From contig NZ_WNLA01000008.1 of assembly GCF_009720865.1 (NCBI RefSeq), positions 62,001 through 126,000 on the forward strand: a stretch of 64,000 nt of DNA, read 5' to 3'. Of this stretch, positions 12,602-22,204 are shown piece after piece (position 1 is the stretch's first letter; every line of letters starts with the position of its first letter). A program made the position numbers and the translations under genes. The notes under the pieces were generated by a model. It saw only the letters and a list, made by a program, of their open reading frames with translations. It was not told where the DNA came from and made no database searches. The stretch is from Pseudoduganella ginsengisoli (GTDB lineage: Bacteria > Pseudomonadota > Gammaproteobacteria > Burkholderiales > Burkholderiaceae_D).

Positions 12602-13138
12602 ATGGCAGTCCGCGACATCCTGAAAATGGGCGACCCGCGCCTGCTGCGCGTGGCGGAACCTGTGACGCAATTCGATACGCCTGAATTGCGCGCGCTGATC
12701 GCGGACATGTTTGATACCATGCATGCGGCCAATGGCGCCGGTCTCGCGGCGCCGCAGATCGGCGTGAATTTGCAGCTGGTGATTTACGGTTTCAAAAACA
12801 ATCCACGCTACCCGGATGCGCCGCAAGTGCCGGAAACTGTATTGATCAATCCGGTGCTGACGCCGTTGGCTCCCGGGCAGGAAGAAGCGTTTGAAGGCTG
12901 CCTGTCGGTGCCTGGATTGCGTGGCAGTGTGCCGCGTTATACGCAGCTGCACTATGAAGGCTTCGACCAGTATGGCAAGCGCATCGTGCGGGATGTGGAC
13001 GGGTTCCATGCGCGTGTGGTGCAGCATGAAGTCGATCATTTGCATGGCATCTTGTATCCGATGCGGATCAAGGACTTTACCAAGTTTGGGTACACGTCCG
13101 TGATGTTCCCGGACCTGGATCCGAATGACGATGACTGA
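12602..13138 (+). CDS. def: Peptide deformylase
   Basis: Removes the formyl group from nascent N-terminal methionine. All three deformylase motifs are intact: [10 protein letters not shown] (45-54), EGCLS (Cys100) and QHEVDHLHG (His142, Glu143, His146), the metal ligands and catalytic Glu. The start at 12602 is chosen because a GGAGGAAT ribosome binding site precedes it at the very end of galU and because [14 protein letters not shown] is the usual N-terminus; upstream in-frame starts would overlap galU. It is 178 residues long. It is not next to fmt here, so it may be one of two deformylase genes in the genome. Confidence 0.95.
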   Translation: MAVRDILKMGDPRLLRVAEPVTQFDTPELRALIADMFDTMHAANGAGLAAPQIGVNLQLVIYGFKNNPRYPDAPQVPETVLINPVLTPLAPGQEEAFEGCLSVPGLRGSVPRYTQLHYEGFDQYGKRIVRDVDGFHARVVQHEVDHLHGILYPMRIKDFTKFGYTSVMFPDLDPNDDD

Positions 13139-13202
13139 GGCGGCATCGCCTCCATCTGCTGCAAGCGCCGGTTGTAATAAGAATAATTTTAAAGGTTGAC
13201 TG

Positions 13203-14543
13203 ATGTTCAGACAAAGCCGGTTGGCAATAGGCGTAGGCGCGGGCCTGACCATTGGCTTTCTTGCGCTGATCGTGATCGTGGGCACCACCATCTGGCTGGT
13301 GGAACGCGGCGACAGCCTGTTGACGCAATCGGAGTTGCAGCGCACGATCCGTGTCACGGCAGTGGAGCTGCGCGACCACTTGCGCACCGCGGAGTCGAGC
13401 CAGCGCGGATTTCTTTTGACCGGTAACGAGATTTACCTGGCCCCTTACGATACGGCCAAGACGCGGGCGCGGCAAGAGCTGGACGACTTGCGCCGATTGA
13501 TTCCGCCGGATGCCCCGAACCGTGCCATGTTGCCCAGGCTGTCGGAAGCAGTGGCCGAAAAAATCGCCGAGATGGACTCCAGCAATGCGCTGAAAAGCGC
13601 CGGCCGCGATGCCGAGGCGATGGCATTGCTCCAGCGCAATCGCGGCAAGGCGCTGATGGATGAAATCAACGTTTTTCTGTATGGCGCGATATTGATCTCC
13701 GACGAGAATGGCACGCTCAATAGCGCGGAACAGCAACGCAATGCATTGCTGCTGCGCTGGATTTCCGTGGGCGCCGCCGTCGTCATCATCCTTGTGGTGT
13801 GCGTGGTGGCCTTCACCGTCTACCGTAACGGGAAAGAGCTGAAACAGGCCCGTGACGAAGTGCGGGCCATCAACCTGACGCTGGAAGAACGCGTGAAGGC
13901 GCGCACGGCCGATCTGGCCATCGCGCGGGAACGCGCGGAAGTGCTGCTGGCCGAGGTCAATCACCGCGTGGCCAACAGCCTGCAGCTGGTGGCGGTGCAG
14001 GTGCGCATGCAAATGCGTTCCGTCACCGACCCGGCGGCCAAGGATGCATTGGCTGAAACCCAATCGCGTATCAACGCCATCTCGCTGATCCACAAAAGCC
14101 TGTATACATCGGGCGACGTGAGCAACGTGGCGCTGCACGAATATCTGGGCTCCATGTTGAGCAACCTGGAAACCGCGATGAAGAATGACGGCCATACCGC
14201 CATCCTGAAATGCTATCTGGAGCCGATTTCACTGCGCACGGATGCCAGCGTCAACCTTGGCGTGGCTGTCCAGGAGCTGGTCACCAACGCCTTCAAATAC
14301 GCGTATCCGGGCGAACCCGGCGAGGTGCGGGTGTTGCTGAAGCGATTGGACGATGGCAAAGCGGAGCTGACGGTCGAGGATGATGGGGTGGGCATCACGC
14401 CGAATGCCAAGCATGCGGGCGGCACGGGGCTGGGCAGCAAGATCATCCAGACGATGGCGTCGGCGTTGCAGACACAGGTGGAATACATCAACCGCAGGCC
14501 GGGTACGGCGGCGCGGCTGGTGCTGACCATGGCGAATGCGTGA
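13203..14543 (+). CDS. CHASE3 / HisKA_2-type sensor histidine kinase
   Basis: A 446-residue membrane sensor kinase. Helix 1 (about 8-32) and helix 2 (about 186-207) flank a periplasmic helical domain whose RTAESSQRGFLLTGNEIYL segment is the CHASE3 hallmark. A short coiled coil (LEERVKARTADLAIARERAE) leads to an H-box of the HisKA_2/HWE-like class, EVNHRVANSLQLV with the probable phosphorylated His254, and an HATPase domain (VQELVTNAFKYAYPG, DDGVGI, GGTGLGSKII). The next gene starts about ten bases after its stop and encodes a periplasmic binding protein, followed by a lone receiver domain, suggesting one signalling unit. The ligand is unknown. Confidence 0.88.
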   Translation: MFRQSRLAIGVGAGLTIGFLALIVIVGTTIWLVERGDSLLTQSELQRTIRVTAVELRDHLRTAESSQRGFLLTGNEIYLAPYDTAKTRARQELDDLRRLIPPDAPNRAMLPRLSEAVAEKIAEMDSSNALKSAGRDAEAMALLQRNRGKALMDEINVFLYGAILISDENGTLNSAEQQRNALLLRWISVGAAVVIILVVCVVAFTVYRNGKELKQARDEVRAINLTLEERVKARTADLAIARERAEVLLAEVNHRVANSLQLVAVQVRMQMRSVTDPAAKDALAETQSRINAISLIHKSLYTSGDVSNVALHEYLGSMLSNLETAMKNDGHTAILKCYLEPISLRTDASVNLGVAVQELVTNAFKYAYPGEPGEVRVLLKRLDDGKAELTVEDDGVGITPNAKHAGGTGLGSKIIQTMASALQTQVEYINRRPGTAARLVLTMANA

Positions 14544-14553
14544 GGGCATGGCG

Positions 14554-15666
14554 ATGAAATTTCAGCTGTCGGCGCTTGCTTCATTGATGTGTTTCAGCGG
14601 CGTTGCCGCCGCTGGCGAGGGGCTGGCCAAGCCCGTCAATTTACCCGCGTACGATGCGGCGCGGCCTCCTTGCAGGGCGCCGGCAGGCTTGCAGAAAAAG
14701 CTCGTGTTCGTGCAGGACAACAAGCGTGAATTCATGCAGGGTACGGGACGCGGGCTTGAAGCGGCGGCGCGGGCGCGGGGCCTCGTGTATAGCGTGGCGT
14801 TCGCCAACAATGATCCGGCGCTGATGATCAGGCAGGTGGGCGACATCGCGGCCGATAAAACCGGCGCGATCGTGGTCGCGCCGATCGATCCGCCGTCGCT
14901 GGCGCCAGCCTTGAAGAAAGTCATTGCCGGTGGCGCTTACGTGGGCGCCATCGTGCCGCCGCCGGCAACGACTGTGCTGAATGCGCCGCAATACCTGACT
15001 GGCAAGGTGCTGGCGGAAGCGGCAGCCCAATATATCCGCACGCGGCTGGGCGGTAAGGCCAAGGTCGTGCTGCTGACGCATGACGGCCTGCAATTCCTGG
15101 CGCCGCGCTTCACCGCCATGCGCGATACGCTGCGGACACTGCCTGGCGTGACGGTGGTGGCCGATATTTCGCCCGCCACGGTAGACAAGGAGGGCGGATA
15201 CCGCACGATGAAAACCATCCTGCTGGCGCAACCGAACATCGACGTGGTGCTGGGCGCGGACACGGTGGTGCTGGGCGCGCTGGCGGCATTGCGCGAAGCG
15301 GGCAAGGCGCGGGCGGACCAGTTCCTGGGCGGGATCGACGGCGAGCAGGAAGCCGTCGCTGAAATCAAGAAAGCCGGCAGCCCGTACAAGGCGAGTATCA
15401 GCCTGGCTTCGCCAATCTTCGGTTATGCGATGGGGCAGCAGGCCGCTGACTGGATGGAAGGAAAATCCATCCCGCAAGCCATGGATATCCTGCCCCGGGC
15501 GCTCACCAGCAGCAATATCGCGGAATATGAACGCGATACCGCCAATCCTGGCGCGGTGTACGCCGATCCGTCGCGGCGCGCGTCTTACCTGAAAATGTAC
15601 GGCAATATTTGTTACGATACGCGCGACAAGTACATCAACTTCCCCTGGTCATCGGAAACCAGATAG
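14554..15666 (+). CDS. Periplasmic sugar-binding-like protein (RbsB / type 1 fold) associated with sensor kinase
   Basis: A 370-residue secreted protein with a signal peptide (MKFQLSALASLMCFSGVAAA). The start at 14554 is chosen because GAGGG at 14542-14546 is seven bases upstream; earlier in-frame ATGs at 14536 and 14548 are badly spaced. The body has the type 1 periplasmic-binding fold: KKLVFVQDNKREFMQGTGRG, DKTGAIVVAPIDPPSLAPAL, then KVVLLTHDG and DVVLGADTVVLGALAAL. This is related to RbsB and to AI-2-type binding proteins. No ABC permease or ATPase gene is nearby. It sits between a histidine kinase and a response regulator, so a co-receptor role is more likely than transport; that is inference. 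Confidence 0.8.
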   Translation: MKFQLSALASLMCFSGVAAAGEGLAKPVNLPAYDAARPPCRAPAGLQKKLVFVQDNKREFMQGTGRGLEAAARARGLVYSVAFANNDPALMIRQVGDIAADKTGAIVVAPIDPPSLAPALKKVIAGGAYVGAIVPPPATTVLNAPQYLTGKVLAEAAAQYIRTRLGGKAKVVLLTHDGLQFLAPRFTAMRDTLRTLPGVTVVADISPATVDKEGGYRTMKTILLAQPNIDVVLGADTVVLGALAALREAGKARADQFLGGIDGEQEAVAEIKKAGSPYKASISLASPIFGYAMGQQAADWMEGKSIPQAMDILPRALTSSNIAEYERDTANPGAVYADPSRRASYLKMYGNICYDTRDKYINFPWSSETR

Positions 15667-15687
15667 TGCCATTCCAGTCCGTCCACC

Positions 15688-16050
15688 ATGAACGCTAACC
15701 CTTTTGTCATCCTCTACGTCGAAGACAACGATTTCATCCGCGAGTCGTTCGCTGAATTGCTGGCCACGCCCGAACGCCGGATCGTGCCGGTGGCTGACGC
15801 CGCCGGTGCGCGCGACGCCTTGCGCGCGCAGCATGTGAACCTGTTGATGACCGATATCGAGCTGCCCGACGGCTCCGGCCTCGACGTGGCGCGCGAGGCG
15901 CTCCGCCAAAACCCGGGGCTGGCGGTGATTGTGTGTTCCGGGTACGACGTGACAGACGACGCGCGTGCGCTCGGTCCCACCGCCCATGCGCTGAGGAAGC
16001 CTGTTGATCTGGATGAACTCGAGGCGCTGGTGGAAAAACTCGCGCGATGA
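15688..16050 (+). CDS. Single-domain response regulator
   Basis: A 120-residue CheY-like receiver domain with no output domain. The acidic pocket (VEDND), the phosphoacceptor Asp56 in MTDIELPDGSG, the VCSG Ser/Thr position and the LRKP lysine are all present. It follows the binding-protein gene by 21 bases and is most simply the partner of the kinase at 13203. Output must be through protein-protein contact or a further phosphorelay, because no DNA-binding domain is attached. It is convergent with recJ, 13 bases apart. Confidence 0.9.
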   Translation: MNANPFVILYVEDNDFIRESFAELLATPERRIVPVADAAGARDALRAQHVNLLMTDIELPDGSGLDVAREALRQNPGLAVIVCSGYDVTDDARALGPTAHALRKPVDLDELEALVEKLAR

Positions 16051-16063
16051 GCGGTCCGGCTAG

Positions 16064-17758
16064 TTACGCCGCCTCCGCATGCTCCACCAGCAACTGCACC
16101 CGCGTCACGCCGTTATATTCATTCGCATCCAGCCGGAATGCCACGCGGGCACGGTCGCCCAGCGCGTCGGTATGGCCGAACCAGATCGCGTCGTAGCGCA
16201 TGCCATTCTTTTCCAGCAGCAGCTTCAAATGGCGCTCCTTTAAAATGCGCTGGCTGACGACGCGGAACGTATCGCAGAACACAGGCGGGGCAAAGCCCTG
16301 GCCCCATACCTGGCCATCCATCAACGCGATAAATTGCGTCGTGTAGCAGTCGTCATCCAGCGGGCCATCGGTTTCCACCACGCGCTCCAATTGCGATTCC
16401 GACAGCCAGTCGCGGCCCACCGCCTCAAACGCGGCACAAAATGCATCGAACGCTTCGGCGCGGATCGTCAAGCCTGCCGCCATCGCGTGGCCGCCGAACT
16501 TGTCGATCAGGCTCGGCGCCTTCTTCGACACCAGGTCCAGCGCATCGCGCAAATGGAAGCCGGGGATCGACCGTCCCGACCCTTTGAGCCAGCCATCGCC
16601 AGCCGGGGCAAACGTGATGGTAGGGCGGTAAAACTTTTCTTTCAGGCGCGACGCGACAATGCCGATCACACCCTGGTGCCACGATTCGTCAAACACGGCA
16701 ATCGTCGTGCTGTTGGCCGGCTCGAAGGTATCCAGGTGCAGCAGCGCCGTATCCTGCATGTCCGCTTCGATTTCGCGGCGCTTCAAGTTGATTTCATTGA
16801 GCTGCTGGGCCAGCGTCCACGCGCGGTCTTCGTCGTCCGTGATCAGGCATTCAATCCCCAGCGACATGTCTTCCAGCCGCCCGGCCGCATTGAGCCGCGG
16901 ACCGACGGCAAAGCCCAGGTCAAACGGCGTCGCCGTGCGCGCCTGGCGTCCCGCCACGCGGAACAGCGCGGACACGCCGGCATGCATGGCGCCGGCGCGC
17001 ATGCGTTTCAACCCTTGCGCCACCAGGATGCGGTTGTTGGTATCCAGCTTGACGACGTCCGCCACCGTGCCCAGCGCCACCAGGTCCAGCAATTCAATCA
17101 GCTTGGGCTGCGTCGATGCGTCAAACACGCCCCGCTTGCGCAATTCCGCACGCAGGGCCAGCAGCACATAAAACATGACGCCCACGCCGGCCAGGTTCTT
17201 GCTGGGGAAGCCGCATGCAGGCTGGTTCGGATTGACGATGACACGGGCGTCCGGCAGCGTGTCGCCCGGCAAGTGGTGGTCCGTCACCACGACTTCGATG
17301 CCGCGCCGGTTCGCCTCCGCCACGCCTTCCACGCTGGCGATGCCGTTGTCGACCGTGATGATGATGTCGGGCTGCTTTTCGCGCGCCGTCAATGCCACGA
17401 TTTCCGGCGTCAAGCCATAGCCGTACTCGAAACGGTTGGGCACGATGAAGTCCACCGTGGCGCCCAGTTGCCGCAAGCCGCGCAATGCGACGGCACAGGC
17501 CGTGGCGCCGTCGCAGTCATAGTCGGCGACGATCACCATGCGTTTTTTTGCCGCGATGGCGTCGGCCAGGAACACGGCGGCCATGTCAATGTGCAGCAGG
17601 CCGGCCGGAGGGCTGAGCGCTGCCAGTTCGCTGGACAATTCCCTGGGATCGGTCAGCCCGCGCGCCGCGAACAGGCGCGCCAGCACAGGGTGGACGCCGC
17701 CCTGGCGCAGCATTTCAGATTCACGGAATGGAACGGGACGGATGGCAATGCGGGTCAT
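16064..17758 (-). CDS. recJ: Single-stranded-DNA-specific exonuclease RecJ
   Basis: A 564-residue 5'-3' exonuclease for recombination and mismatch repair. The DHH-family motifs are intact: VADYDCDGATA (Asp79, Asp81, Asp83), VDNGIAS, TDHHLPGD (Asp160-His162) and later the DHHA1 GGHAMAAG motif. The C-terminal OB-like domain is present. The start is at 17758 (MTRIAIRPVPF); the frame is open further upstream, but that would run deep into the preceding gene. It overlaps the stop of the upstream gene by four bases (ATGA on the minus strand), showing tight coupling. Confidence 0.95.
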   Translation of the reverse strand: MTRIAIRPVPFRESEMLRQGGVHPVLARLFAARGLTDPRELSSELAALSPPAGLLHIDMAAVFLADAIAAKKRMVIVADYDCDGATACAVALRGLRQLGATVDFIVPNRFEYGYGLTPEIVALTAREKQPDIIITVDNGIASVEGVAEANRRGIEVVVTDHHLPGDTLPDARVIVNPNQPACGFPSKNLAGVGVMFYVLLALRAELRKRGVFDASTQPKLIELLDLVALGTVADVVKLDTNNRILVAQGLKRMRAGAMHAGVSALFRVAGRQARTATPFDLGFAVGPRLNAAGRLEDMSLGIECLITDDEDRAWTLAQQLNEINLKRREIEADMQDTALLHLDTFEPANSTTIAVFDESWHQGVIGIVASRLKEKFYRPTITFAPAGDGWLKGSGRSIPGFHLRDALDLVSKKAPSLIDKFGGHAMAAGLTIRAEAFDAFCAAFEAVGRDWLSESQLERVVETDGPLDDDCYTTQFIALMDGQVWGQGFAPPVFCDTFRVVSQRILKERHLKLLLEKNGMRYDAIWFGHTDALGDRARVAFRLDANEYNGVTRVQLLVEHAEAA

Positions 17759-18804
17759 GCTGTCAAACCTTGCAGGGAAGGGCTGCGCCAGAACTTGCGC
17801 AGGGAACCTTTGGTAATCGTATACGTCACGGCATGGGTACGGCTGGTCAACAGCAGTTCCAGCACGTCGAGGCGTCCGCCGCGCAGCGCTTCCAGCAATG
17901 GCGCGAACCATTGCTGTTCCAGTTGCTGCATGTGCATCAGCCAGGCCGACCAGTCGGCTTCTTTGCCGGCGGGCAGCGCGGCGCCCAGCACGGCAATCGT
18001 GTCTTGCGGTCGCGCCAGCACGGTGGCCGCATCGGCTGCGCGCAAGGCCGGCGCGGCCAGCACCGACAGCCATGGCAGGCAAGCCGCTTCCGCCAGTTCC
18101 GGCAACGCGGCTGACGCGCTGTCCGCACCTTCTGCGCCGCCCCACATCCAGAACGAATTCACGGGCGCCAGGCCGCGCTGCTCGCGGGCCGCATTGGCGG
18201 GATGCGCATGCCACAGCATCTGTATTTCATTTTGCAGTTGGCGGAACGGGCGCTTTGCTTCGCCATCGGGCATCCAATCCGCCAGGTTTTCGCCGATCGC
18301 GGCATCGGGCGACGCGCAGCGCATGTTGCGCCAGTCGTCGGCCCGCATGAACCACGTGTTGGCGTCGCCAAACACGAGGGTTTTGCCCACTTCATCGAAA
18401 TACGGTTTCGCCGCATCAAACAGCGCACGGGAATCTTCGTCCGTCAGGTGCAGGTTGCGCAGGTCGCCCAGCACCATATGGGTACGGGCCAGCGCCAGGT
18501 GCACGGGATGCACGATGAACCAGAAACCTTGCTGCGCGGGCACGCCAAGCGCGCGCATGGCGGCATGGGCCAGCGGTGGCTGGTCAGCATGGTTAGCATG
18601 GTCCGTATGGGCGCCGGCCAGGCGCTGCGTCAGCCACGCTTCATGCGGCAGCAGCCGGGCTTCCGGTTCCGTAACGGTGATGGTTTGTTTGGCATGCCTG
18701 CCGAGCAACATTGCCAATGCCGGCGCCGTATAAGCGCGGGTCAAGTCTTTGGCAAGTTCGGAGGGGATCAGCGAGTAGGGGACGGCGACAGTAAGCTGCT
18801 TCAT
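17755..18804 (-). CDS. Conserved protein of unknown function coupled to recJ
   Basis: A 349-residue soluble protein (start MKQLTVAVPYSLIPSELAKDL at 18804; an ATG ten codons earlier is less likely). I recall proteins of this kind upstream of recJ in betaproteobacteria, sometimes labelled cofactor-independent phosphoglycerate mutase-like, but I see no catalytic motif that would justify that name. Recognisable blocks are HEAWLTQRLAG, FWFIVHPVHLALARTHMVLGD and VNSFWMWGGAEG. No signal peptide or membrane helix is visible. Its stop overlaps the recJ start by four bases, so it is co-translated with recJ. Function unassigned. Confidence 0.8.
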   Translation of the reverse strand: MKQLTVAVPYSLIPSELAKDLTRAYTAPALAMLLGRHAKQTITVTEPEARLLPHEAWLTQRLAGAHTDHANHADQPPLAHAAMRALGVPAQQGFWFIVHPVHLALARTHMVLGDLRNLHLTDEDSRALFDAAKPYFDEVGKTLVFGDANTWFMRADDWRNMRCASPDAAIGENLADWMPDGEAKRPFRQLQNEIQMLWHAHPANAAREQRGLAPVNSFWMWGGAEGADSASAALPELAEAACLPWLSVLAAPALRAADAATVLARPQDTIAVLGAALPAGKEADWSAWLMHMQQLEQQWFAPLLEALRGGRLDVLELLLTSRTHAVTYTITKGSLRKFWRSPSLQGLTA

Positions 18805-18917
18805 AACCGTCCATTTTACCGCAGCGGGACGCAATGGTCCGCTGCGTTATCTGTTTCACGCATGAAATGCTGCTAATGTGGCAAAATCCGTGCTCACCAT
18901 GTTTTTGACCGGGTCCT

Positions 18918-20225
18918 ATGACTTCACCCAGCAGTACCGGCAGCGCGCCCAAGCCATCGAACATGCCGTTCGAGTGGCTGGTCGGCTTGCGCTATACGCG
19001 CGCGGGCAAGCGCAGCGGCCGTAACAGTTTTATCTCCTTCATTTCCGCCATTTCCATGGCCGGCATCGCGCTGGGCGTGGCCGCGCTGATCGTCGTGCTG
19101 TCCGTATATAACGGCTTCCAGAAGGAAGTGACGGACCGCATGCTGTCCGTGCTGGCGCACATTGAAATGTATGACGTGCGGGGCGGCGGCATGAAAGACT
19201 GGCAAGCCGTGGCGCGCCAGGCCGCCCAGCACAAGGAAGTCAGGGCTGCCGCGCCATTCGTGGAAACCCAGGCGATGCTGGTGCATGGCAGCGACAAGCT
19301 GCGCCCTGCCATCGTGCGCGGCATCTTGCCGGAATATGAAGGCAAGGTGTCGGGCGTTACCCGCCTCGCCAAGCAGGGCAGTTTCGATGCGCTGCGCCCC
19401 GGTTCCTACAACATTGTGCTGGGTGTCGAACTGGCCAAGGCGCTGGACGTGACGGTGGGCGGCAAGGTGGCGATGGCGCTGGCGCAAAACGGGACTAATC
19501 CTGCCGAAGCGCTGAGCGCCGCGCCATCGATGCGCATTTTTACCGTGGCGGGCACGTTTGAAGCGGGCCACAATGAATTCGATGCGGGCCTGGCGTATAT
19601 CGCGCTGGAAGACGGCGAGCGCCTGCTGGGCTTTGACGGACCGTTCGGCCTGCGCCTGCGCGTGGCCGATACGCAGCGCGCCCCGTATGTGGCGGCGGAA
19701 CTGAAGCAAATCATGTCAGGCGGTATGCTGGTGCGCGACTGGTCCAAGCTCAATGCCAACTGGTTTGCCGCCGTGCACACGCAAAAGAACATGATGTTCA
19801 TTATCCTCACGCTGATCGTGGCCGTGGCGGCATTCAACCTGGTGGCGACCTTGGTGATGACGGTAACGGACAAGCAGGCCGATATCGCGATTTTGCGCAC
19901 GCTGGGCGCATCGCCCGCATCCGTGATGAAAATCTTTATGGTGCAGGGCGCGCTGGTCGGCGTGCTGGGCACATTGATCGGCGTGACGGGCGGCGTGCTG
20001 CTGGCGCTCAATGTCGACGTGATCGTGCCGGCCATTGAAAAGGCGCTGGGCATGAAATTCCTGTCCAAGGATATCTATTTCATCAGCGCGGTGCCGTCGG
20101 ACTTGCGCTGGAGCGACGTCGGGACGATCGCGGCAACCGCAATCGGCCTCGCGTTCGTCGCCACGCTGTACCCCAGCTGGCGCGCGGCCAAAGTCAAACC
20201 AGCCGAAGCGCTGCGCTACGAATAA
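18918..20225 (+). CDS. lolC: Lipoprotein-releasing system permease, LolC/LolE family (copy 1)
   Basis: A 435-residue inner-membrane permease of the LolCDE complex, which extracts lipoproteins from the inner membrane and hands them to LolA. The N-terminal [31 protein letters not shown] helix is diagnostic. A large periplasmic domain and three C-terminal helices follow, ending in the FtsX-type [12 protein letters not shown] tail. The start at 18918 is kept although its ribosome binding site is weak; Met16 ([15 protein letters not shown]) is an alternative that matches the length of copy 2. The second permease follows nine bases later and lolD after that. LolC versus LolE assignment is arbitrary. 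Confidence 0.9.
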   Translation: MTSPSSTGSAPKPSNMPFEWLVGLRYTRAGKRSGRNSFISFISAISMAGIALGVAALIVVLSVYNGFQKEVTDRMLSVLAHIEMYDVRGGGMKDWQAVARQAAQHKEVRAAAPFVETQAMLVHGSDKLRPAIVRGILPEYEGKVSGVTRLAKQGSFDALRPGSYNIVLGVELAKALDVTVGGKVAMALAQNGTNPAEALSAAPSMRIFTVAGTFEAGHNEFDAGLAYIALEDGERLLGFDGPFGLRLRVADTQRAPYVAAELKQIMSGGMLVRDWSKLNANWFAAVHTQKNMMFIILTLIVAVAAFNLVATLVMTVTDKQADIAILRTLGASPASVMKIFMVQGALVGVLGTLIGVTGGVLLALNVDVIVPAIEKALGMKFLSKDIYFISAVPSDLRWSDVGTIAATAIGLAFVATLYPSWRAAKVKPAEALRYE

Positions 20226-20234
20226 GGGAACAGC

Positions 20235-21500
20235 ATGATCTTGAAAAATCTCCCTTATGAATGGCTGATCGGCTTGCGCTATACGCGCGCCGGGCGGCGC
20301 ACCGGCCGCAATGGCTTTATTTCATTTATCTCGTTTATTTCGCTGGCCGGCATTGCGCTGGGTGTAGCGGCGCTGATCATCGTGCTGTCCGTGATGAACG
20401 GCTTCCAGAAGGAAGTCACGGACCGCATGCTGTCCGTGCTGGCGCACGTGGAAGTGTTTGAGCCGGAAGGCGGCCTGCCGGACTGGCGCGCCGCCGCGCA
20501 GCAGGCATTCAGGCACCCGGAAGTGCGGGGCGCCGCGCCATTCGTGGAAACCCAGGCCATGCTGCAGCACGGGGCGGAAGCGCTGCGTCCGGCCGTGGTG
20601 CGCGGCGTGCTGCCATCGGAAGAGCCGCAGGTGTCCGACGTGGCGGGCCGTATCCGCTATGGCAGTTTCGATGCGCTGCAGCCGGGCGAATTCCGTATCG
20701 TGCTGGGTATCGACCTGGCGCGTGCGCTGCAAGTGGGTGTCGGCGACAAGGTGACCATGATGCTGGCGCAGGGCACCGTGACGCCGGCCGGCGTCGTGCC
20801 CCGCATGCGCGCCTTTACCGTGGCGGGCGTATTCCAGGCCGGGCACCAGGAATTCGATGCGGGCATGGCGTTCATCCATATAGAGGATGCGCAGCGCATG
20901 CTGCGGTTGTCCAGCCCGGCGGGCCTGCGTTTGAAGCTGGCCGATATGCACCGTGCGCCGCAAGTGGCGGAGGAATTGAAGAAATTGATGGGTGGACAAC
21001 TGGAAGTGCGCGACTGGTCGAAATTGAACGCGAACTGGTTTGCCGCCGTGCAGACGGAAAAACGCATGATGTTCATTGTGCTGGCGCTGATCGTCGCGGT
21101 GGCGGCGTTCAACCTGGTGTCCACGCTGGTGATGACGGTGACCGATAAGCAGGCCGACATCGCCATCTTGCGTACGCTGGGCGCTTCGCCCGCGTCGATC
21201 ATGAAAATCTTCGTGATCCAGGGCGGCATAGCCGGCGTGATGGGCGCGGCGGCAGGCGTGGCCGGCGGCGTGCTGGTGGCGCAAAACATCGACGTCATCG
21301 TGCCATTCATCGAACGGGTGCTGGGTATCCAGTTCCTGTCGAGAGATATTTATTACATCAGCACTGTTCCGTCGGACATGCGCTGGCCGGACGTGATCCG
21401 GATCGGCATTGTGTCCGTGATCCTGGCCTTTGCCGCCACGATCTACCCCAGCTGGTGGGCGGCCCGTGTAAAACCTGCGGAGGCATTGCGCTATGAATGA
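20235..21500 (+). CDS. lolE: Lipoprotein-releasing system permease, LolC/LolE family (copy 2)
   Basis: A 421-residue paralogue of the preceding permease, clearly similar end to end ([63 protein letters not shown]). Together they would form the heterodimeric membrane part of LolCDE. The two proteins differ mostly in the periplasmic loop. A purine-rich AAGGGAAC lies before the ATG at 20235. Its end overlaps the start of lolD by eight bases. The permease-permease-ATPase gene order differs from lolC-lolD-lolE in E. coli. Confidence 0.9.
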   Translation: MILKNLPYEWLIGLRYTRAGRRTGRNGFISFISFISLAGIALGVAALIIVLSVMNGFQKEVTDRMLSVLAHVEVFEPEGGLPDWRAAAQQAFRHPEVRGAAPFVETQAMLQHGAEALRPAVVRGVLPSEEPQVSDVAGRIRYGSFDALQPGEFRIVLGIDLARALQVGVGDKVTMMLAQGTVTPAGVVPRMRAFTVAGVFQAGHQEFDAGMAFIHIEDAQRMLRLSSPAGLRLKLADMHRAPQVAEELKKLMGGQLEVRDWSKLNANWFAAVQTEKRMMFIVLALIVAVAAFNLVSTLVMTVTDKQADIAILRTLGASPASIMKIFVIQGGIAGVMGAAAGVAGGVLVAQNIDVIVPFIERVLGIQFLSRDIYYISTVPSDMRWPDVIRIGIVSVILAFAATIYPSWWAARVKPAEALRYE

Positions 21501-22185
21501 CAATGGCACTGCGGTACTGTCGTGCCGCGGCTTAGGTAAAACATTTACGCAGGGCGCGTATTCCGTGCCGGTGTTGCGCGGCATCGACCTCGATGTGCGG
21601 CGCGGCGAACGGGTCGCCATTGTCGGCGCATCCGGCTCCGGCAAGTCCACGCTGCTGCATTTGCTGGGCGGGCTCGATACGCCCACTGCGGGCATGGTGT
21701 CCCTGCTGGGCAAGGATTTCGCCAGCCTGGGCGAAGCTGCGCGCGGCGACTTGCGCAATGCGTCGCTGGGCTTTGTCTACCAGTTCCACCATTTGCTGCC
21801 GGAATTTTCCGCGCTCGACAACGTGGCCATGCCGCTGATGATCCGCCGCATGAAGCGCGCTGCCGCGCATGAACAGGCGCAGCAAATTCTCGCGCGGGTC
21901 AATCTCGCCAAGCGCGTGACGCACGTGCCGGGGGAATTGTCCGGCGGCGAACGGCAGCGCGTGGCGCTGGCGCGGGCGCTGGTGACGCAGCCTGCCTGTG
22001 TGCTGGCCGATGAACCGACCGGCAACCTCGATCACAATACGGCAGAACAAGTGTTTGACTTGATGCTGGAACTGTCGCGCAACCTGGGCACGGCCTTTGT
22101 CATTGTCACGCACGATGCGGAACTGGCGCGCCGCTGCGACCGCGTGTTGCGGCTGACGGACCAGGGATTGCAGCAGGAGCGTTAA
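21493..22185 (+). CDS. lolD: Lipoprotein-releasing system ATP-binding protein LolD
   Basis: A 230-residue ABC ATPase of the MacB/LolD class. Walker A is GASGSGKST, the Q-loop region is [21 protein letters not shown] (the LLPEF segment is typical of LolD), the signature is [15 protein letters not shown], and Walker B with the D-loop is [11 protein letters not shown], followed by a switch His in VTHD. It powers the two permeases encoded immediately upstream and overlaps the second by eight bases. The downstream TatD gene has its own AAGGAG site 19 bases later. Confidence 0.96.
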   Translation: MNDNGTAVLSCRGLGKTFTQGAYSVPVLRGIDLDVRRGERVAIVGASGSGKSTLLHLLGGLDTPTAGMVSLLGKDFASLGEAARGDLRNASLGFVYQFHHLLPEFSALDNVAMPLMIRRMKRAAAHEQAQQILARVNLAKRVTHVPGELSGGERQRVALARALVTQPACVLADEPTGNLDHNTAEQVFDLMLELSRNLGTAFVIVTHDAELARRCDRVLRLTDQGLQQER

Positions 22186-22204
22186 GGAATCAAGGAGTCT
22201 AGCC

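Noticed and set aside
18918..21500. Tandem LolC/LolE permeases as a recent duplication or assembly artefact
   Set aside because: The two proteins differ clearly in the periplasmic domain and in DNA; heterodimeric LolC and LolE are normal for LolCDE.
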